Positions 1-8,899 of a DNA stretch of 64,000 nt are shown in pieces. The position numbers were made by a program, and so were the translations under genes. The notes below the pieces were generated by a model. That model was not told the DNA's origin. It ran no database searches and worked only from the letters and a program-made list of their open reading frames with translations. The stretch is taken from NCBI GenBank assembly GCA_963819685.1, contig CAWFXI010000003.1:1-64000 (forward strand), written 5' to 3'. This DNA is from CAIUGU01 sp963819685. Its GTDB lineage: Bacteria > Pseudomonadota > Gammaproteobacteria > Steroidobacterales > Steroidobacteraceae. How positions within the stretch are numbered: the first letter of the stretch is position 1; every line of letters begins with the position of its first letter.

Positions 1-56
1 AAAGGTCCGTTCAGCGTGGGCGTCTGACCACGCGCATCTGGTTCAAAGAAGTCTGA
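1..56 (+). CDS. C-terminal end of an upstream gene (partial)
   Basis: An open frame enters from the left edge and ends in TGA at 54-56; its last residues read GRLTTRIWFKEV. Only about 17 codons are visible, so no function can be assigned. It ends 6 bp before the ATG of the symporter gene, which suggests the two are cotranscribed. Confidence 0.45.
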   Translation, partial: RSVQRGRLTTRIWFKEV

Positions 57-62
57 AACAAC

Positions 63-1316
63 ATGGAGCAGCACAAGCGAATCCTGATCGGCGCTTTGGC
101 CGGAGCGCTTGCGGGTATTCTTGCGAATAGCTTTGCTGGCGGCAGTCCGCTGCTTGCCGATGTCATTCACTACGTCAGCCAGCCGCTCGGTCAGCTTTTT
201 CTGCGATTGTTGTCGATGCTGGTGCTGCCGCTGGTGTTCTCGGGTCTCGTTCTCGGTATCGCCGGTGCCGGCGATGTGCGCCGCCTTGGCCGAATCGGCC
301 TGACCACGTTGGCGTACGCGCTGCTGCTCAGTGTCACTGCAGTGGCCCTTGGTCTGATCCTGGTCAATCTGATTGAGCCTGGTATCGGATTGTCGCCTGA
401 AATTCGCGCATCGCTGCTGGCCAACGCCGGAGAACGGGCTGCGGCGATCACGCCAGGTGCCGCAACTGGGACCGGCTGGAATCTGTTGCTGCAGATCGTT
501 CCCGACAATCCCATCCGTGCGATGGCGAATGGCGACATCCTTGCAGTGATTTTCTTCGCGCTTGCGATCGGTGTTGGTGTGGCGCTGACACCTTCGCCGG
601 CTGTCGAGCGTTTCCGCGAAGCCATCGAAGGGCTGTACACCGTTGCAATGCGCCTGATCGGCTTCGTCATCCGTCTCGCACCCTATGGCGTTGCTGCGCT
701 GCTGTTTACGCTCACCGCGCAGGTGGGGTATGAGGTGATCGTCGCGCTTGGACGCTACGTGTCAACCGCATTGCTGGCCCTGGCATTGCACATGGCGGTC
801 ACCTATTCGCTCGTGATCGGGTTCGCCGGGGGAATGACACCATGGTATTTCTTTACCAACATCCAGCAGGCCCTGCTGACTGCCTTTTCAACGGCTTCGA
901 GCAGCGCGACGCTGCCGACTGCATTGAAGGTTGCCGAGGAGGACTTGCATCTGCCGGCGCATATCAGCCGCTTTGTACTGACGCTGGGAGCAACCGCAAA
1001 CCAGAACGGCACTGCGCTCTTCGAGGGTGTGACAGTGCTTTTTCTCGCGCAGTTCTACGGTATCGATCTGTCTCTGGCAGAACAGGGCGGTGTCATGTTC
1101 ATTTGTGTGCTCGCCGGAATCGGCACTGCAGGCGTTCCCGCCGGCGCACTGCCTGTGCTCATCCTGATCACCGGCAGGCTGGGCATTCCCGCCGAAGGGA
1201 TCGGCCTCGTGCTCGGCGTCGACCGGCTACTCGACATGTGCCGAACCGCCGTCAACGTTGCAGGCGACCTGGTGATTGCCGCTGTGGTAACCGAGCGCGA
1301 ACGCGATCGCGAATGA
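63..1316 (+). CDS. Dicarboxylate/amino acid:cation symporter (DAACS family)
   Basis: A 417-residue polytopic inner-membrane protein of the GltP/DctA/GltT family, which imports acidic amino acids or C4-dicarboxylates with Na+ or H+. The length fits the family (about 400-450 aa). The serine-rich re-entrant hairpin (SSSATLPT, about residues 279-286) and the substrate/cation motif NQNGTALFEG (about 313-322, equivalent to NMDGT in GltPh) are both present. The N-terminus is a hydrophobic helix after a short basic stretch. The central Met-Asp of the usual NMDGT is Gln-Asn here, so the substrate may differ from glutamate or aspartate. The start lies 6 bp after the preceding stop, with no strong Shine-Dalgarno site, consistent with translational coupling. 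Confidence 0.88.
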   Translation: MEQHKRILIGALAGALAGILANSFAGGSPLLADVIHYVSQPLGQLFLRLLSMLVLPLVFSGLVLGIAGAGDVRRLGRIGLTTLAYALLLSVTAVALGLILVNLIEPGIGLSPEIRASLLANAGERAAAITPGAATGTGWNLLLQIVPDNPIRAMANGDILAVIFFALAIGVGVALTPSPAVERFREAIEGLYTVAMRLIGFVIRLAPYGVAALLFTLTAQVGYEVIVALGRYVSTALLALALHMAVTYSLVIGFAGGMTPWYFFTNIQQALLTAFSTASSSATLPTALKVAEEDLHLPAHISRFVLTLGATANQNGTALFEGVTVLFLAQFYGIDLSLAEQGGVMFICVLAGIGTAGVPAGALPVLILITGRLGIPAEGIGLVLGVDRLLDMCRTAVNVAGDLVIAAVVTERERDRE

Positions 1317-1525
1317 GTTCAGTAATTGCGAAAATCACGCTACTCGCCGAGCAGGATCACATGACGACTGCACTGTAAGAGTTACAAGTAATTGATCGAC
1401 GCGGCGCCGCATTGTGCGCGGCACGGGCAATCCATATTGACAAACCACTTGGCGCAGGATGGACTCGAAAGCCCAGGGATCAACTCGCGAATGAGTCAAC
1501 GCGAAGGTTTCAAAGGGAGGTACCC

Positions 1526-2521
1526 GTGCGGGCATGGCTCTTCTTCAATCGCGACCTGGGACCCGATGTTCCGGAGGCCGCCGAAGTCCTGCGCTTTCAG
1601 GAGAGTGCCGAACGGGCCGACGTTGACCTGCGCGTTCTGAATCCGCAGGACTTCGATCTGATCGTGGAATCCGGTGGCGACTGGTCCGCCGTCTACCAGG
1701 GAGAAAAGCTCCGCAAGCCCGACGTGATCATTCCCCGCACAGGCAGCGAAACCAGCTACTTTACCCTCGCCGTGCTGCGCCACTTCGAGCGGCAGGGTGT
1801 GGCGATGGTCAATGGCCCGTCTGCGATCGAGGCAGTTGCAGACAAGCTGCATACCATGCAGATCCTCGCCGCCTGCGGATTGCCGATTCCGAAAACGATT
1901 CTGGGCAAGTTTCCCGTCGATATCGATCTGGTCGAGCGGGAACTCGGATTTCCCGTCGTCGTGAAGACGCTCAAGGGAACGCGCGGCAGCGGTGTGTTGC
2001 TCTGCCTCAATCGCGAGCAGTTTCATGATCTCGCCAATCTGCTCGATGGCGCCAATCCCGGCGCTGACTTCATTTTTCAGGAGTACATCAAGGACAGCCA
2101 CGGACGTGACGTGCGGGTACTGGTGGTCGATGGGGAAGCAAAAGCCGCCATGGAACGCCGCGCACCCGATGGCGGGTTCAAGTCGAACATCTCGCTGGGC
2201 GGGCATGGCTCCAGGTTTGATCTTCCGGAATCGATGGCGAATCTCGCCGTCGAGGTCACACGGGCCTTGGGCCTGGATGTCGCCGGCATCGACATTCTGC
2301 TCGATGGCGGCGGGTATCGGGTATGCGAGGCCAACTCTTCTCCCGGATTCGTAGGGCTGGAGAAGGCCTGCAGAATCAGTGTGCCTGACGTCCTCTACGC
2401 ATCGATACGGGAAAAACTGGGAATCGCCTTGCCGCAATCCGCGGGGCTGAAGAAGGGCCTGCCCGGTACCCTTCGCAGACTGCTCGACTGGTTCTCGCGT
2501 CCCGGGAATCCGCTCGCATAA
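1526..2521 (+). CDS. RimK-family ATP-grasp ligase (alpha-L-glutamate ligase-like)
   Basis: A 331-residue ATP-grasp enzyme. RimK relatives use ATP to ligate an amino acid, often glutamate, to a protein or small-molecule carboxylate. The nucleotide-binding part is visible (KTLKGTRGSGVLL, about residues 148-160, then FIFQEYIKDSHGRDVR), as is the metal-binding end EANSSPGFVGLEKA (about 269-282) typical of RimK/LysX/cyanophycin-like ligases. The frame is open back to 1412, but the GTG at 1526 is preferred: a strong AGGGAGG site sits 5 bp upstream and the protein then begins MRAWLFFN, as expected for the pre-ATP-grasp fold. There is no partner gene to name the substrate. Two tiny genes follow after a 185 bp gap. 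Confidence 0.85.
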   Translation: MRAWLFFNRDLGPDVPEAAEVLRFQESAERADVDLRVLNPQDFDLIVESGGDWSAVYQGEKLRKPDVIIPRTGSETSYFTLAVLRHFERQGVAMVNGPSAIEAVADKLHTMQILAACGLPIPKTILGKFPVDIDLVERELGFPVVVKTLKGTRGSGVLLCLNREQFHDLANLLDGANPGADFIFQEYIKDSHGRDVRVLVVDGEAKAAMERRAPDGGFKSNISLGGHGSRFDLPESMANLAVEVTRALGLDVAGIDILLDGGGYRVCEANSSPGFVGLEKACRISVPDVLYASIREKLGIALPQSAGLKKGLPGTLRRLLDWFSRPGNPLA

Positions 2522-2706
2522 CCCAGCCGGCAACCACGCGGGCAGCTACAGCACAGATCAAAGCAGGCCGCTGTTGGGAGCGCTTATAACCCCTGCGCGG
2601 TGTGGCAGTTCGAATCAGTCGATGCTGCGACGTGATTTTCACCGTTCTGCTACCGAACTGTAACCAGCGGATGCCTATGATATCCACGTGAGGTTCAAGG
2701 AGAACC

Positions 2707-2892
2707 ATGATGCCCATTCAGACGTGGATTCACTGGCAGCAGGAAGTCGTCGAGGCCATTCGTGATCTCTATCACGAGCTGTTCTCCGACGTCGAACGGG
2801 AAGACATCGACTGGGATGCCTGGCGCCCGTTGTATGACGAGGGTCGGTCGCCTCTTGCCGCCGTCAATCGAGCTTTCGTGCAGGATTTCTGA
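2707..2892 (+). CDS. Small conserved-looking protein, unknown function
   Basis: A 61-residue acidic protein beginning MMPIQTWIHWQQEVVEA with a clear AAGGAGA site 3-9 bp upstream. It is rich in Trp, Asp and Glu and predicted to be helical, with no signal peptide or membrane segment. Its TGA overlaps the ATG of the next gene by one base (TGATG), so the two are very probably translationally coupled. I do not recognise the family. A weak TATGAT -10-like box lies about 30 bp upstream. Confidence 0.6.
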   Translation: MMPIQTWIHWQQEVVEAIRDLYHELFSDVEREDIDWDAWRPLYDEGRSPLAAVNRAFVQDF

Positions 2893-3101
2893 TGAACAAC
2901 CCATTGAACTGGCAGGCAGCAGCAGTTGCCCTGTTCGACAAAGCCACTACTCGCCTGGGCGACGATGTTCGTCAGCTGCAGCAGACGGTATCGTGGCTGC
3001 GAAGGGCATCGCCCATCGATGCGCTGCGCGGCGATGCGTCCTGGCTTCAGGTGCGAGCCCGACTTCAAGCGGCAAGCCTGAATAGCGATCGCTATCGATA
3101 G
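2892..3101 (+). CDS. Small basic helical protein, unknown function
   Basis: A 69-residue protein (MNNPLNWQAAAVALFDKATT...) whose ATG shares its A with the stop of the preceding 61-residue gene, a typical coupled two-gene unit. It is amphipathic and basic towards the C-terminus (RVRARLQAASLNSDRYR) and lacks cysteines, a signal peptide or a membrane segment. The acidic first protein and basic second protein could form a pair; that is inference only. Its last 10 bases overlap tail-to-tail with the ABC transporter on the other strand. Confidence 0.55.
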   Translation: MNNPLNWQAAAVALFDKATTRLGDDVRQLQQTVSWLRRASPIDALRGDASWLQVRARLQAASLNSDRYR

Positions 3102-4937
3102 CCCTTGGCTTGCAGCTTGAAGAGGTGGGCGTAGTGCCCATCCAGCTGCATCAGTTCATCGTGGCTGCCGCGTTCGATGATGCGCCCGTCGCGGATGACG
3201 ACGATCTGGTCCGCCATGCGCACCGTCGAGAAGCGGTGCGAAATCAGGATCGCGATGCGATTGCGGGTCAGATTGCGGAAATGCTCGAACACGGTCGCTT
3301 CAGCGCCCGCGTCCATCGCTGCAGTCGGTTCATCGAGCACGAGAATGTCGGCCTGCGAGCGCATGAAGGCCCTGGAGAGGGCGATCTTCTGCCATTGACC
3401 GCCGGACAGTTCCCGGCCTTCCTTGAACCATTTGCCCAGCTGCGTTCCATAACCCTGCGGCAGCGTGTCGACGAAAGGCGTCGCCATGCCCTTGTCGCCC
3501 GCTTCGCGCCAGCGAGGTTCGTCTTCGAAATGGCGAACGTCACCGGCGCCGACGTTCTCACCCACTTTCAGCTGGTAACGCGCGAAGTCCTGGAAGATCA
3601 CGCCGATGCGTTGCCGGAGTGCGGTCTCTTCCCAGGTGGCGAGGTCACGGCCGTCGAGCAGGATACGACCAGCGGTTGGCTGATAGAGGCGGGTCAGCAG
3701 CTTGATGAGCGTGGTCTTGCCCGAGCCATTCTCACCGACGAGCGCCAGTGACTCACCCGGGCGAATATGCAGTGAGATGTCTTCGAGCGCCGGCCGGTCC
3801 GCGTCGGGATACGTGAAGCTGACGTGCTCGAAGCGAATGCCATCTGCGGCATCGGTTCCCCTGATCTCGCTGCCCTTGAGCGGTGGAACCGGTGTCTCGA
3901 GATAGTCATACAGGGTCGACAGATACAGATTGTCCTCGTACATGCCGCTGATCGCCGACAGGCTGGCCGAAACGGCGGACTGTCCCTGCCGAAACAACAT
4001 CAGGTACATCGTCATCTGCCCGAGCGTGATGCGTCCGGCGATGGTTGTCAGAGCGATCCACGCATACGCGCCATAGAGAGCCAGCGTGCCGATGAGCCCG
4101 AGGCCGAAGCCCCAGCTGTCGCGCCGGATCGTGAGGTCGCGGTCCTCTTTGTACAGCTTGTGAAAGATGTTCCGGTAACGCTCGAGCAGCAGAGGCCCCA
4201 ACCCGAACAGCTTCACTTCCTTCGCATGATCCTCGCGGGCGATGACGGTCTCGAGGTACATCTGCATCCGTGTTTCCGGGGAGCGCCAGCGAAACAGGCG
4301 GAACGCATCGCCGGAGAACTTCGCTTCTGCGAGAAAGGCGGGCAGCCCCGCAAGGAACAGGATGGCCACGGCCCACGGCGAGAACTGGATGAGCAGCGTT
4401 CCGAAGCTGACGATCGAAACGCCGTTCTGGGCGAGGCCGAAAGTGCGCATCACGAGCGATAACGGGCGACTCGACGCTTCGCGACGCGCGCGCGTCAGCT
4501 TGTCGTAGAACTCCGAATCCTCGAACTGGGCGAGATCAAGCGTCAGCGCCTTTTCGAGGATCATCACGTTGACGCGCTGGCCGAGCTGGGCGCGCAACAG
4601 CGACTGACACAGCGAAAGTCCCCGTTGGGCGCCAGCTGTGGCGGCGACCAGCAGCCCCTCCAAAGCTACCAGCTCAAGCACGTACCGACTGGAGCCGGGC
4701 GCGTGGAGTCTGGATGGCCGCCACCACGGCATCGACAATCAGCGCACCGACATACGCGACGCCTGCCGGCAGGATGCCGGCCAGCAGGGTCAGCAATGCC
4801 AGGCCAATGGTCAGCGGCCGACTGGTGGTCCAGACCAGGTCGAGGGCCCGCCGGCTGTACTTGAAGACACCAAAGAAGCTGAGCCCGGCAGTGGGGCGGC
4901 CGTTTGCGAGGCCTGAGGGATGTGGGTGGGCAGCCAT
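3092..4937 (-). CDS. ABC exporter, fused permease/ATPase (frameshifted near its N-terminus)
   Basis: A type-IV ABC half-transporter of about 610 residues with an N-terminal membrane domain and a C-terminal ATPase. In the ATPase: Walker A GENGSGKTT, signature LSGGQWQ, Walker B ILVLDEPTAAMD and switch histidine in ISHR. The first about 75 residues (from the ATG at 4937: MAAHPHPSGLANG..., with helix IGLALLTLLAGILPAG) are in one frame. The rest, from SSRYVLELVALEGLL onward, is in the next frame; a one-base insertion around 4695-4720 explains it. Without correction the ATPase-containing frame could only start at a TTG inside the membrane domain (4738). Substrate unknown; the family exports lipids, peptides or drugs. 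Confidence 0.8.
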
Positions 4938-4955
4938 TGGGTCGGGTATTGGTTA

Positions 4956-4988
4956 TTCGGTTATTCCAGCCAAGCGACAATAACCGAA
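4956..4988. repeat. Inverted repeat TTCGGTTATT / AATAACCGAA
   Basis: A perfect 10-bp inverted repeat (4956-4965 and 4979-4988, 13-nt loop) upstream of the ABC transporter start. It sits beside a partial tandem of TATTCGGT units. A near-copy with a 9-bp stem lies at 6036-6063. Confidence 0.7.
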
Positions 4989-5121
4989 CCACCGAGTCCC
5001 GGTTTCGCGCCTTGAGATCGGTAAATTGTTCCGCATTCAGGCTATTGCAAGTGCTGGCAACCGCGAACAGAATGCGAATATTCAGTGAAATCGTTGCCGT
5101 TCAGGTTCGGCATCTTTAGCC

Positions 5122-5546
5122 ATGAGCGATCCGAAGGACAAGAAGTCCGATCCCAAAGCGCCGCCTGCTGCGCCCGAGACCGAGAAGGGCTCAGGCCGGG
5201 TAGCCTTTGATGCGCGCGGCAATCCTGTCTGGGAATGGGAAACCTCTACCGGCATCTTCGGTCGCGAAGTCAGTACCCAGCGGTTGAAGAAACTGGAAGC
5301 GAAGGATCTCGCGATCGTCGAGACACCTCCCGCAGAGGCAAAGAAGAAGCCGCCAAAGGACAGGAGCTGTCGCTGGCCGAGCCGGGCAAGGCAAGTCGCG
5401 CAACGGGCTTCAATCCCTACGACAGCTCGTCCGCGGTCGGTCCCAGGTCCAAAGTCGCGGATGAACCCCGCAAGAAGCCTTCGGACCTGCGCAAGCTCGA
5501 TCAGTGGATCAAGCTCAAGAAGGGACTCGACAAGGACAAGAAGTAA
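5122..5546 (+). CDS. Small charged protein, unknown function (frameshifted)
   Basis: A soluble protein of about 141 residues, beginning MSDPKDKKSDPKAPPA and rich in Lys, Glu and Pro. A recognisable core, VAFDARGNPVWEWETSTG (about residues 33-50), is followed by a charged tail. The first frame runs MSDP...VETPPAEA to about 5339. The natural C-terminus (EEAAKGQELSLAEPGK ... LDQWIKLKKGLDKDKK) continues in another frame to the TAA at 5546. Restoring one A in the A-rich run near 5340 joins them. Read without correction, the first frame runs on to 5613 with an unrelated tail. I recognise the VAFDxRGNPVWEW motif only as that of conserved hypothetical proteins; the function is unknown. Confidence 0.6.
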
Positions 5547-5550
5547 CAGG

Positions 5551-5603
5551 CCGAGTCATGGAAGACTCGGCGAAATCGACGAGTTCTTGCTCGTTGATTT
5601 CGG
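5551..5603 (+). terminator. Two adjacent hairpins after the 5122-5546 gene
   Basis: CCGAGTC at 5551-5557 pairs with GACTCGG at 5564-5570. Immediately after, 5571-5583 pairs with 5591-5603 over 13 bp with one wobble. There is no clear T tract after the second stem. It lies between convergent genes ending at 5546 and 5680, so a bidirectional terminator role is plausible. Confidence 0.5.
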
Positions 5604-5643
5604 GAGCCAGTAAAACCACGCCTTTCGCTGGTTCCGGAGGAAT

Positions 5644-5670
5644 AAGGCACGGACAGACTTTTGCATCAAC
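5644..5670. repeat. 27-bp dispersed repeat, copy 1
   Basis: This 27-base stretch is identical to 49441-49467. Here the left arm of the palindrome seen in the other copy is degenerate. It lies in the convergent gap between 5546 and 5680. Confidence 0.75.
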
Positions 5671-5679
5671 CTGTAAAGA

Positions 5680-6012
5680 TCAGCGTGGTTTCCTGGCGAC
5701 TTCCTGCCGGTACTTCTTGACCAGTTCCCCGAATTGCGGCGTCAGACCAACGTCTTCATAGATGGGATCACCCTGCTCATCGTGTGAGATGACCTTCGCG
5801 CCCGGGCGGTAAGGCATTGCGCCTTCCAGTTCCTGCAGCGCCACGGATAGCAGGTCCGTCAGGATGTCTTCTTCAGAATGGCCGGGGAACATGTCGGCCA
5901 GCGCATGGATTCGCGCGGCATCATCGACATTCAATCGCACCGCATATTCCCGCGCAGTCTTCACTGGACGGACAGTCTCGTTCCAGGAAGCAAGCAGCTC
6001 TTTGAATTTCAT
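5680..6012 (-). CDS. Conserved hypothetical protein (MKFKELL family)
   Basis: A 110-residue soluble protein: MKFKELLASWNETVRPVKTA, a helical VRLNVDDAARIHALADMFPG segment, then a conserved-looking C-terminal part (ISHDEQGDPIYEDVGLTPQF). The middle resembles a ribbon-helix-helix-like region followed by EEDILTDLLSVALQELE. I recall similar proteins in pseudomonads and xanthomonads with uninformative annotations (some called a type 1 pili tip component without evidence). No signal peptide, so a pilus role is doubtful. It is transcribed alone, with an inverted repeat (6036-6063) just upstream of its start. Confidence 0.65.
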   Translation of the reverse strand: MKFKELLASWNETVRPVKTAREYAVRLNVDDAARIHALADMFPGHSEEDILTDLLSVALQELEGAMPYRPGAKVISHDEQGDPIYEDVGLTPQFGELVKKYRQEVARKPR

Positions 6013-6035
6013 GACGGTACCGGGTTGCGGCTATT

Positions 6036-6063
6036 CGGTTATTCGCTACGCCAAGAATAACCG
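6036..6063. repeat. Inverted repeat CGGTTATTC / GAATAACCG
   Basis: A perfect 9-bp inverted repeat (6036-6044 and 6055-6063) between the stop of the porin gene at 6079 and the start at 6012. It shares its core with the repeat at 4956-4988, so both belong to one dispersed family. Confidence 0.7.
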
Positions 6064-6078
6064 ATTCCGTTCCACCTT

Positions 6079-7485
6079 CTAGAAAAACGTCGTCAGGTTC
6101 AGCGACAGGAAATGCGTGTCACCGGTATCCGGCGCATTCGGGGCGTCGGTCAGAAAGCGGCCCTTCATCAATATGACTGCGTCGACCTCGAAGCGCAGCG
6201 TCTGTGGAATCACCCAGTACCGCAAGCGGCCATCGAATTGGTGGCCCGCAAAGTCCCCGGAAGCCCCGGTGACATCTCGCACACCGGTGGTTGAAAAACT
6301 GTCGGTGCGGGACTCGAGCCACAGCGCACGATAGCTGGCCATGAAATCGAGCCGGGCCGAGGGGATTCCCTCCAGCCGCAAGCCCAGCGCCTGAAGGTTC
6401 GCGCGGCCAACCGCGTTATACATGCCTGAGGGTGCGAGGTCTGCCCGCCTCATGCCAAACAACGTGTCGAAGCGACCGTAAGTCGTGTCCGAGTCATCAC
6501 CGCTGGCAACGTCGTACTCGAGGGCCAGGTGCGGCTTCCAGCTGCGCTTCCATTGATAGCCAGCCTCCAGGTGGTAGAAGGAGGCGGAAACATCCAGCTG
6601 TGGCGCAGTCGCCGCGGTGCTCGCGCGAACCGAGCCGGTCTGAAGAATCCCCTCCATCTCGAAGTCAAACCGCTCCGCAACCGGATCGCGGTAGATCCGA
6701 AGTCCAGCAGTGTGCAGATTGCGGTTACGGGTGGCGAGGTCTGCGCGGTCGCGTTCCCTGGCGGCAAACCACGAAGCTTCGATCGTTGCCGAAGGCAGGA
6801 GGTGCGGCAGGGCGGCGATGCCGCCCCATAACTCAAGATCAGTACTTTCGCGATCAAGCTTGACCTTGTTTTCGAGTACTGACTGCAAGTCATCCGGCAG
6901 CCGGACTTGTGGTTGCGTATAGATAAGAGTGGCCGTGCTTCCGCCTGTCGACTTGAGGTCCACGCGTAGCCCCGTGTATCCGTTGGTGGTGTTCCGATAA
7001 TCGTCTGCCGCCACCAGGCGGCGTGACCCCAGGTTCAGGACGAACCGGCCGAGTTGCGTGGTCACCGCCGATCCCTTGCCGAAAGGCTCGCCAAGGTCGG
7101 CGATGACATAGGCCTGTACAGGCTCAAGCGCATTGACATCGTTGCTGCTGACGCCACTGCCAGGTTCTTTCGGATAGGCACGACTGTCGTAAAGTTCGGC
7201 GCCGAACTTCAGCCAGCCGGTCCGGTATTCAACGAAGAGATTCGACCGGAACGTCAACAGCTCTACGGTGCTGTCGAGACCGACACGAGACTGTCCATCC
7301 AGCGTTTCAAAACGGCCGCGCACGGATCCGGACAACCTCAGGGTGTCAGGCGCATCCAGTGCATCGTGGAGTGTCCATGAATTGGGTGCCGCGGCGGATG
7401 CAGAGCCGACTGGGCCGGCAAGTATTGCTGCAGCAGAGAGGTACAGGCATGCACGAGAGGCAACGGACGAGAGAGGTCGGGTCAT
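6079..7485 (-). CDS. Outer-membrane beta-barrel porin, alginate-export-like
   Basis: A 468-residue outer-membrane protein. Starting at the ATG at 7485 gives a signal peptide (LYLSAAAILAGPVGSASAAA) followed by a beta-rich body with alternating hydrophobic strands and a terminal Phe (LSLNLTTFF), the usual barrel signature. The strand pattern and motifs such as LRLSGSVRGRFETLDGQ and LGRFVLNLGSRRLVAADDYRNTTNGYTGLR resemble the alginate-export/AlgE-like porin family. The frame is open further upstream to 7614, but that would bury the signal peptide. The sulfate-binding protein gene and a terminator lie just upstream. The substrate is unknown; the neighbourhood suggests an organosulfur or anionic nutrient. 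Confidence 0.75.
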   Translation of the reverse strand: MTRPLSSVASRACLYLSAAAILAGPVGSASAAAPNSWTLHDALDAPDTLRLSGSVRGRFETLDGQSRVGLDSTVELLTFRSNLFVEYRTGWLKFGAELYDSRAYPKEPGSGVSSNDVNALEPVQAYVIADLGEPFGKGSAVTTQLGRFVLNLGSRRLVAADDYRNTTNGYTGLRVDLKSTGGSTATLIYTQPQVRLPDDLQSVLENKVKLDRESTDLELWGGIAALPHLLPSATIEASWFAARERDRADLATRNRNLHTAGLRIYRDPVAERFDFEMEGILQTGSVRASTAATAPQLDVSASFYHLEAGYQWKRSWKPHLALEYDVASGDDSDTTYGRFDTLFGMRRADLAPSGMYNAVGRANLQALGLRLEGIPSARLDFMASYRALWLESRTDSFSTTGVRDVTGASGDFAGHQFDGRLRYWVIPQTLRFEVDAVILMKGRFLTDAPNAPDTGDTHFLSLNLTTFF

Positions 7486-7554
7486 GAGGAAAGGGTCGCG
7501 CGGTCGGATACGATCAGTGTGCAAATAATAGCGGAAGGAGTTGCGGGACAGGTC

Positions 7555-7593
7555 CAAAAAAGAGCCGCCGCTCAAGGTTGTCGAGCGACGGCT
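7555..7593 (-). terminator. Rho-independent terminator after the sulfate-binding protein gene
   Basis: Read on the minus strand, AGCCGTCGCTC pairs with GAGCGGCGGCT (7583-7593 with 7563-7573, one wobble) and is followed by CTTTTTT. It lies 79 bp past the stop of the gene at 7672 and before the porin gene, so the two are probably separate transcripts. Confidence 0.8.
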
Positions 7594-7671
7594 GGAATTC
7601 GCCCAGCTATTCACGGGGCGAGGGGGTCGGTGGGAAGGTCAACTGTTCCGGGTGCGGCAGTCTCCGTTCGA

Positions 7672-8691
7672 TTACTTGGCTGAGTACACCTGATCAAATA
7701 CGCCGCCATCGCCGAAGTGCTCTTTCTGGACCTTGGTCCAGCCGCCCAGCTCCGCGATCGTGACCAGAGGCAATTTGGGGTACGCGCTTGCGTATTTTGC
7801 AGCGACCTTGACATCGCGCGGACGATAGAAGTTGCGCGCAATGATCTCCTGTCCCTCAGGCGTATACAGGTACTCAAGATAGGCCTGCGCCACATCCTTG
7901 GTCCCGCGCTTGAGGGCGACCTGATCGACCACCGCGACCGGAGGCTCTGCCAGGACGCTGATCGAGGGCACCACGATCTGCAGCTTGTCGGCGCCGACTT
8001 CCTTGATGGCGAGGAACGCCTCGTTCTCCCAGGCCAGCAACACGTCACCGATCCCTCGCTGCACGAAGGTGGTCGTCGAGCCGCGCGCGCCGGTGTCGAG
8101 TACCGGAACATTCCTGTACAGCTTGCGCACGAACTCTTTCGCGGTGACATCACTGCCCCCTGGCTGCTTCAGCGCCCAGCCCCAAGCCGCCAGGTAGTTC
8201 CAGCGTGCACCGCCCGAAGTCTTCGGGTTCGGCGTGATGACCGAGATTCCCGGCTTGATCACATCGCTCCAGTCCTTGATGCCCTTCGGATTGCCCTTGC
8301 GAACCAGGAAGACGATCGTCGACGTGTAGGGGGAGCTGTTCTCAGGCAAGCGGCTCTGCCAGTTCACTGGCAGGAGCCTTGCGTTATTGGCAATGCCATC
8401 GATGTCGGCCGCCAGCGCAAGTGTGACGACATCCGCCTGCAGGCCATCGATCACGCCGCGGGCCTGCGCGCCTGAACCTCCGTGCGCCTGGTTGACGCGC
8501 ACATCGTCACCCGTCTTCGTCTTCCAGTACTTCGCAAACGCCTTGTTGTAGTCGACGTACAACTCGCGCGTCGGATCGTAGGACACATTCAACAACGTGA
8601 CATCCCTGGCGTGGACGTCTAATGATCCGATCAGAAGGACGCCGAGAGTCGTGGTGGTTGCGACACGACGCAGCCAGCTATGTCTGTTCAT
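7672..8691 (-). CDS. sbp: Periplasmic sulfate-binding protein (Sbp/CysP family)
   Basis: A 339-residue periplasmic solute-binding protein of the sulfate/thiosulfate ABC importer. From the ATG at 8691 there is a basic N-terminus and signal peptide (LGVLLIGSLDVHA). The mature protein has family motifs: VTLLNVSYDPTRELYVDYNKAF, HGGSGAQARGVIDGLQADVVTLA, NPKTSGGARWNYLAAWG and GARGSTTTFVQRGIGDVLLAWENEA. The length matches Sbp/CysP. No CysT, CysW or CysA gene is in the window, so it must work with a permease elsewhere or act as an orphan. It is divergent from a TBDR and close to a CysB-like regulator, so sulfur-starvation control is likely (inference). Confidence 0.9.
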   Translation of the reverse strand: MNRHSWLRRVATTTTLGVLLIGSLDVHARDVTLLNVSYDPTRELYVDYNKAFAKYWKTKTGDDVRVNQAHGGSGAQARGVIDGLQADVVTLALAADIDGIANNARLLPVNWQSRLPENSSPYTSTIVFLVRKGNPKGIKDWSDVIKPGISVITPNPKTSGGARWNYLAAWGWALKQPGGSDVTAKEFVRKLYRNVPVLDTGARGSTTTFVQRGIGDVLLAWENEAFLAIKEVGADKLQIVVPSISVLAEPPVAVVDQVALKRGTKDVAQAYLEYLYTPEGQEIIARNFYRPRDVKVAAKYASAYPKLPLVTIAELGGWTKVQKEHFGDGGVFDQVYSAK

Positions 8692-8767
8692 GGATTGCAA
8701 ACGCTCCGGTAAGAATGTCGATCGACGCCGTCAGTCTCTGGCTGAAAAACAGTCTAGAGAGAGGCAG

Positions 8768-8899
8768 GTTACGGGTCAGTCGTTACCCGGTAACAGGATG
8801 GTTACAGAGCCGGGAATCGCAATGCGATCATGTTATTTCGACATGAGCAATTGGCAGTAGCGATCAGCCCATCCGCCACACATGTAACCGCTTTGTTAC
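8768..8899. promoter_or_regulatory. Cluster of GTTAC boxes in the sbp / TBDR divergent region
   Basis: The 304-bp gap 8692-8995 holds no gene. It has GTTAC at 8768-8772, a perfect palindrome GTTACCCGGTAAC at 8782-8794, GTTAC at 8801-8805, and an inverted pair GTAAC-N6-GTTAC at 8884-8899. The repetition between two divergent, probably co-regulated genes suggests binding sites for a regulator. Which one is unknown. Confidence 0.4.

Noticed and set aside
1496..2533. Long open frame on the minus strand opposite the RimK-like gene (345 codons)
   Set aside because: It mirrors the ATP-grasp gene, lacks any domain pattern and ribosome site, and is a by-product of high GC.
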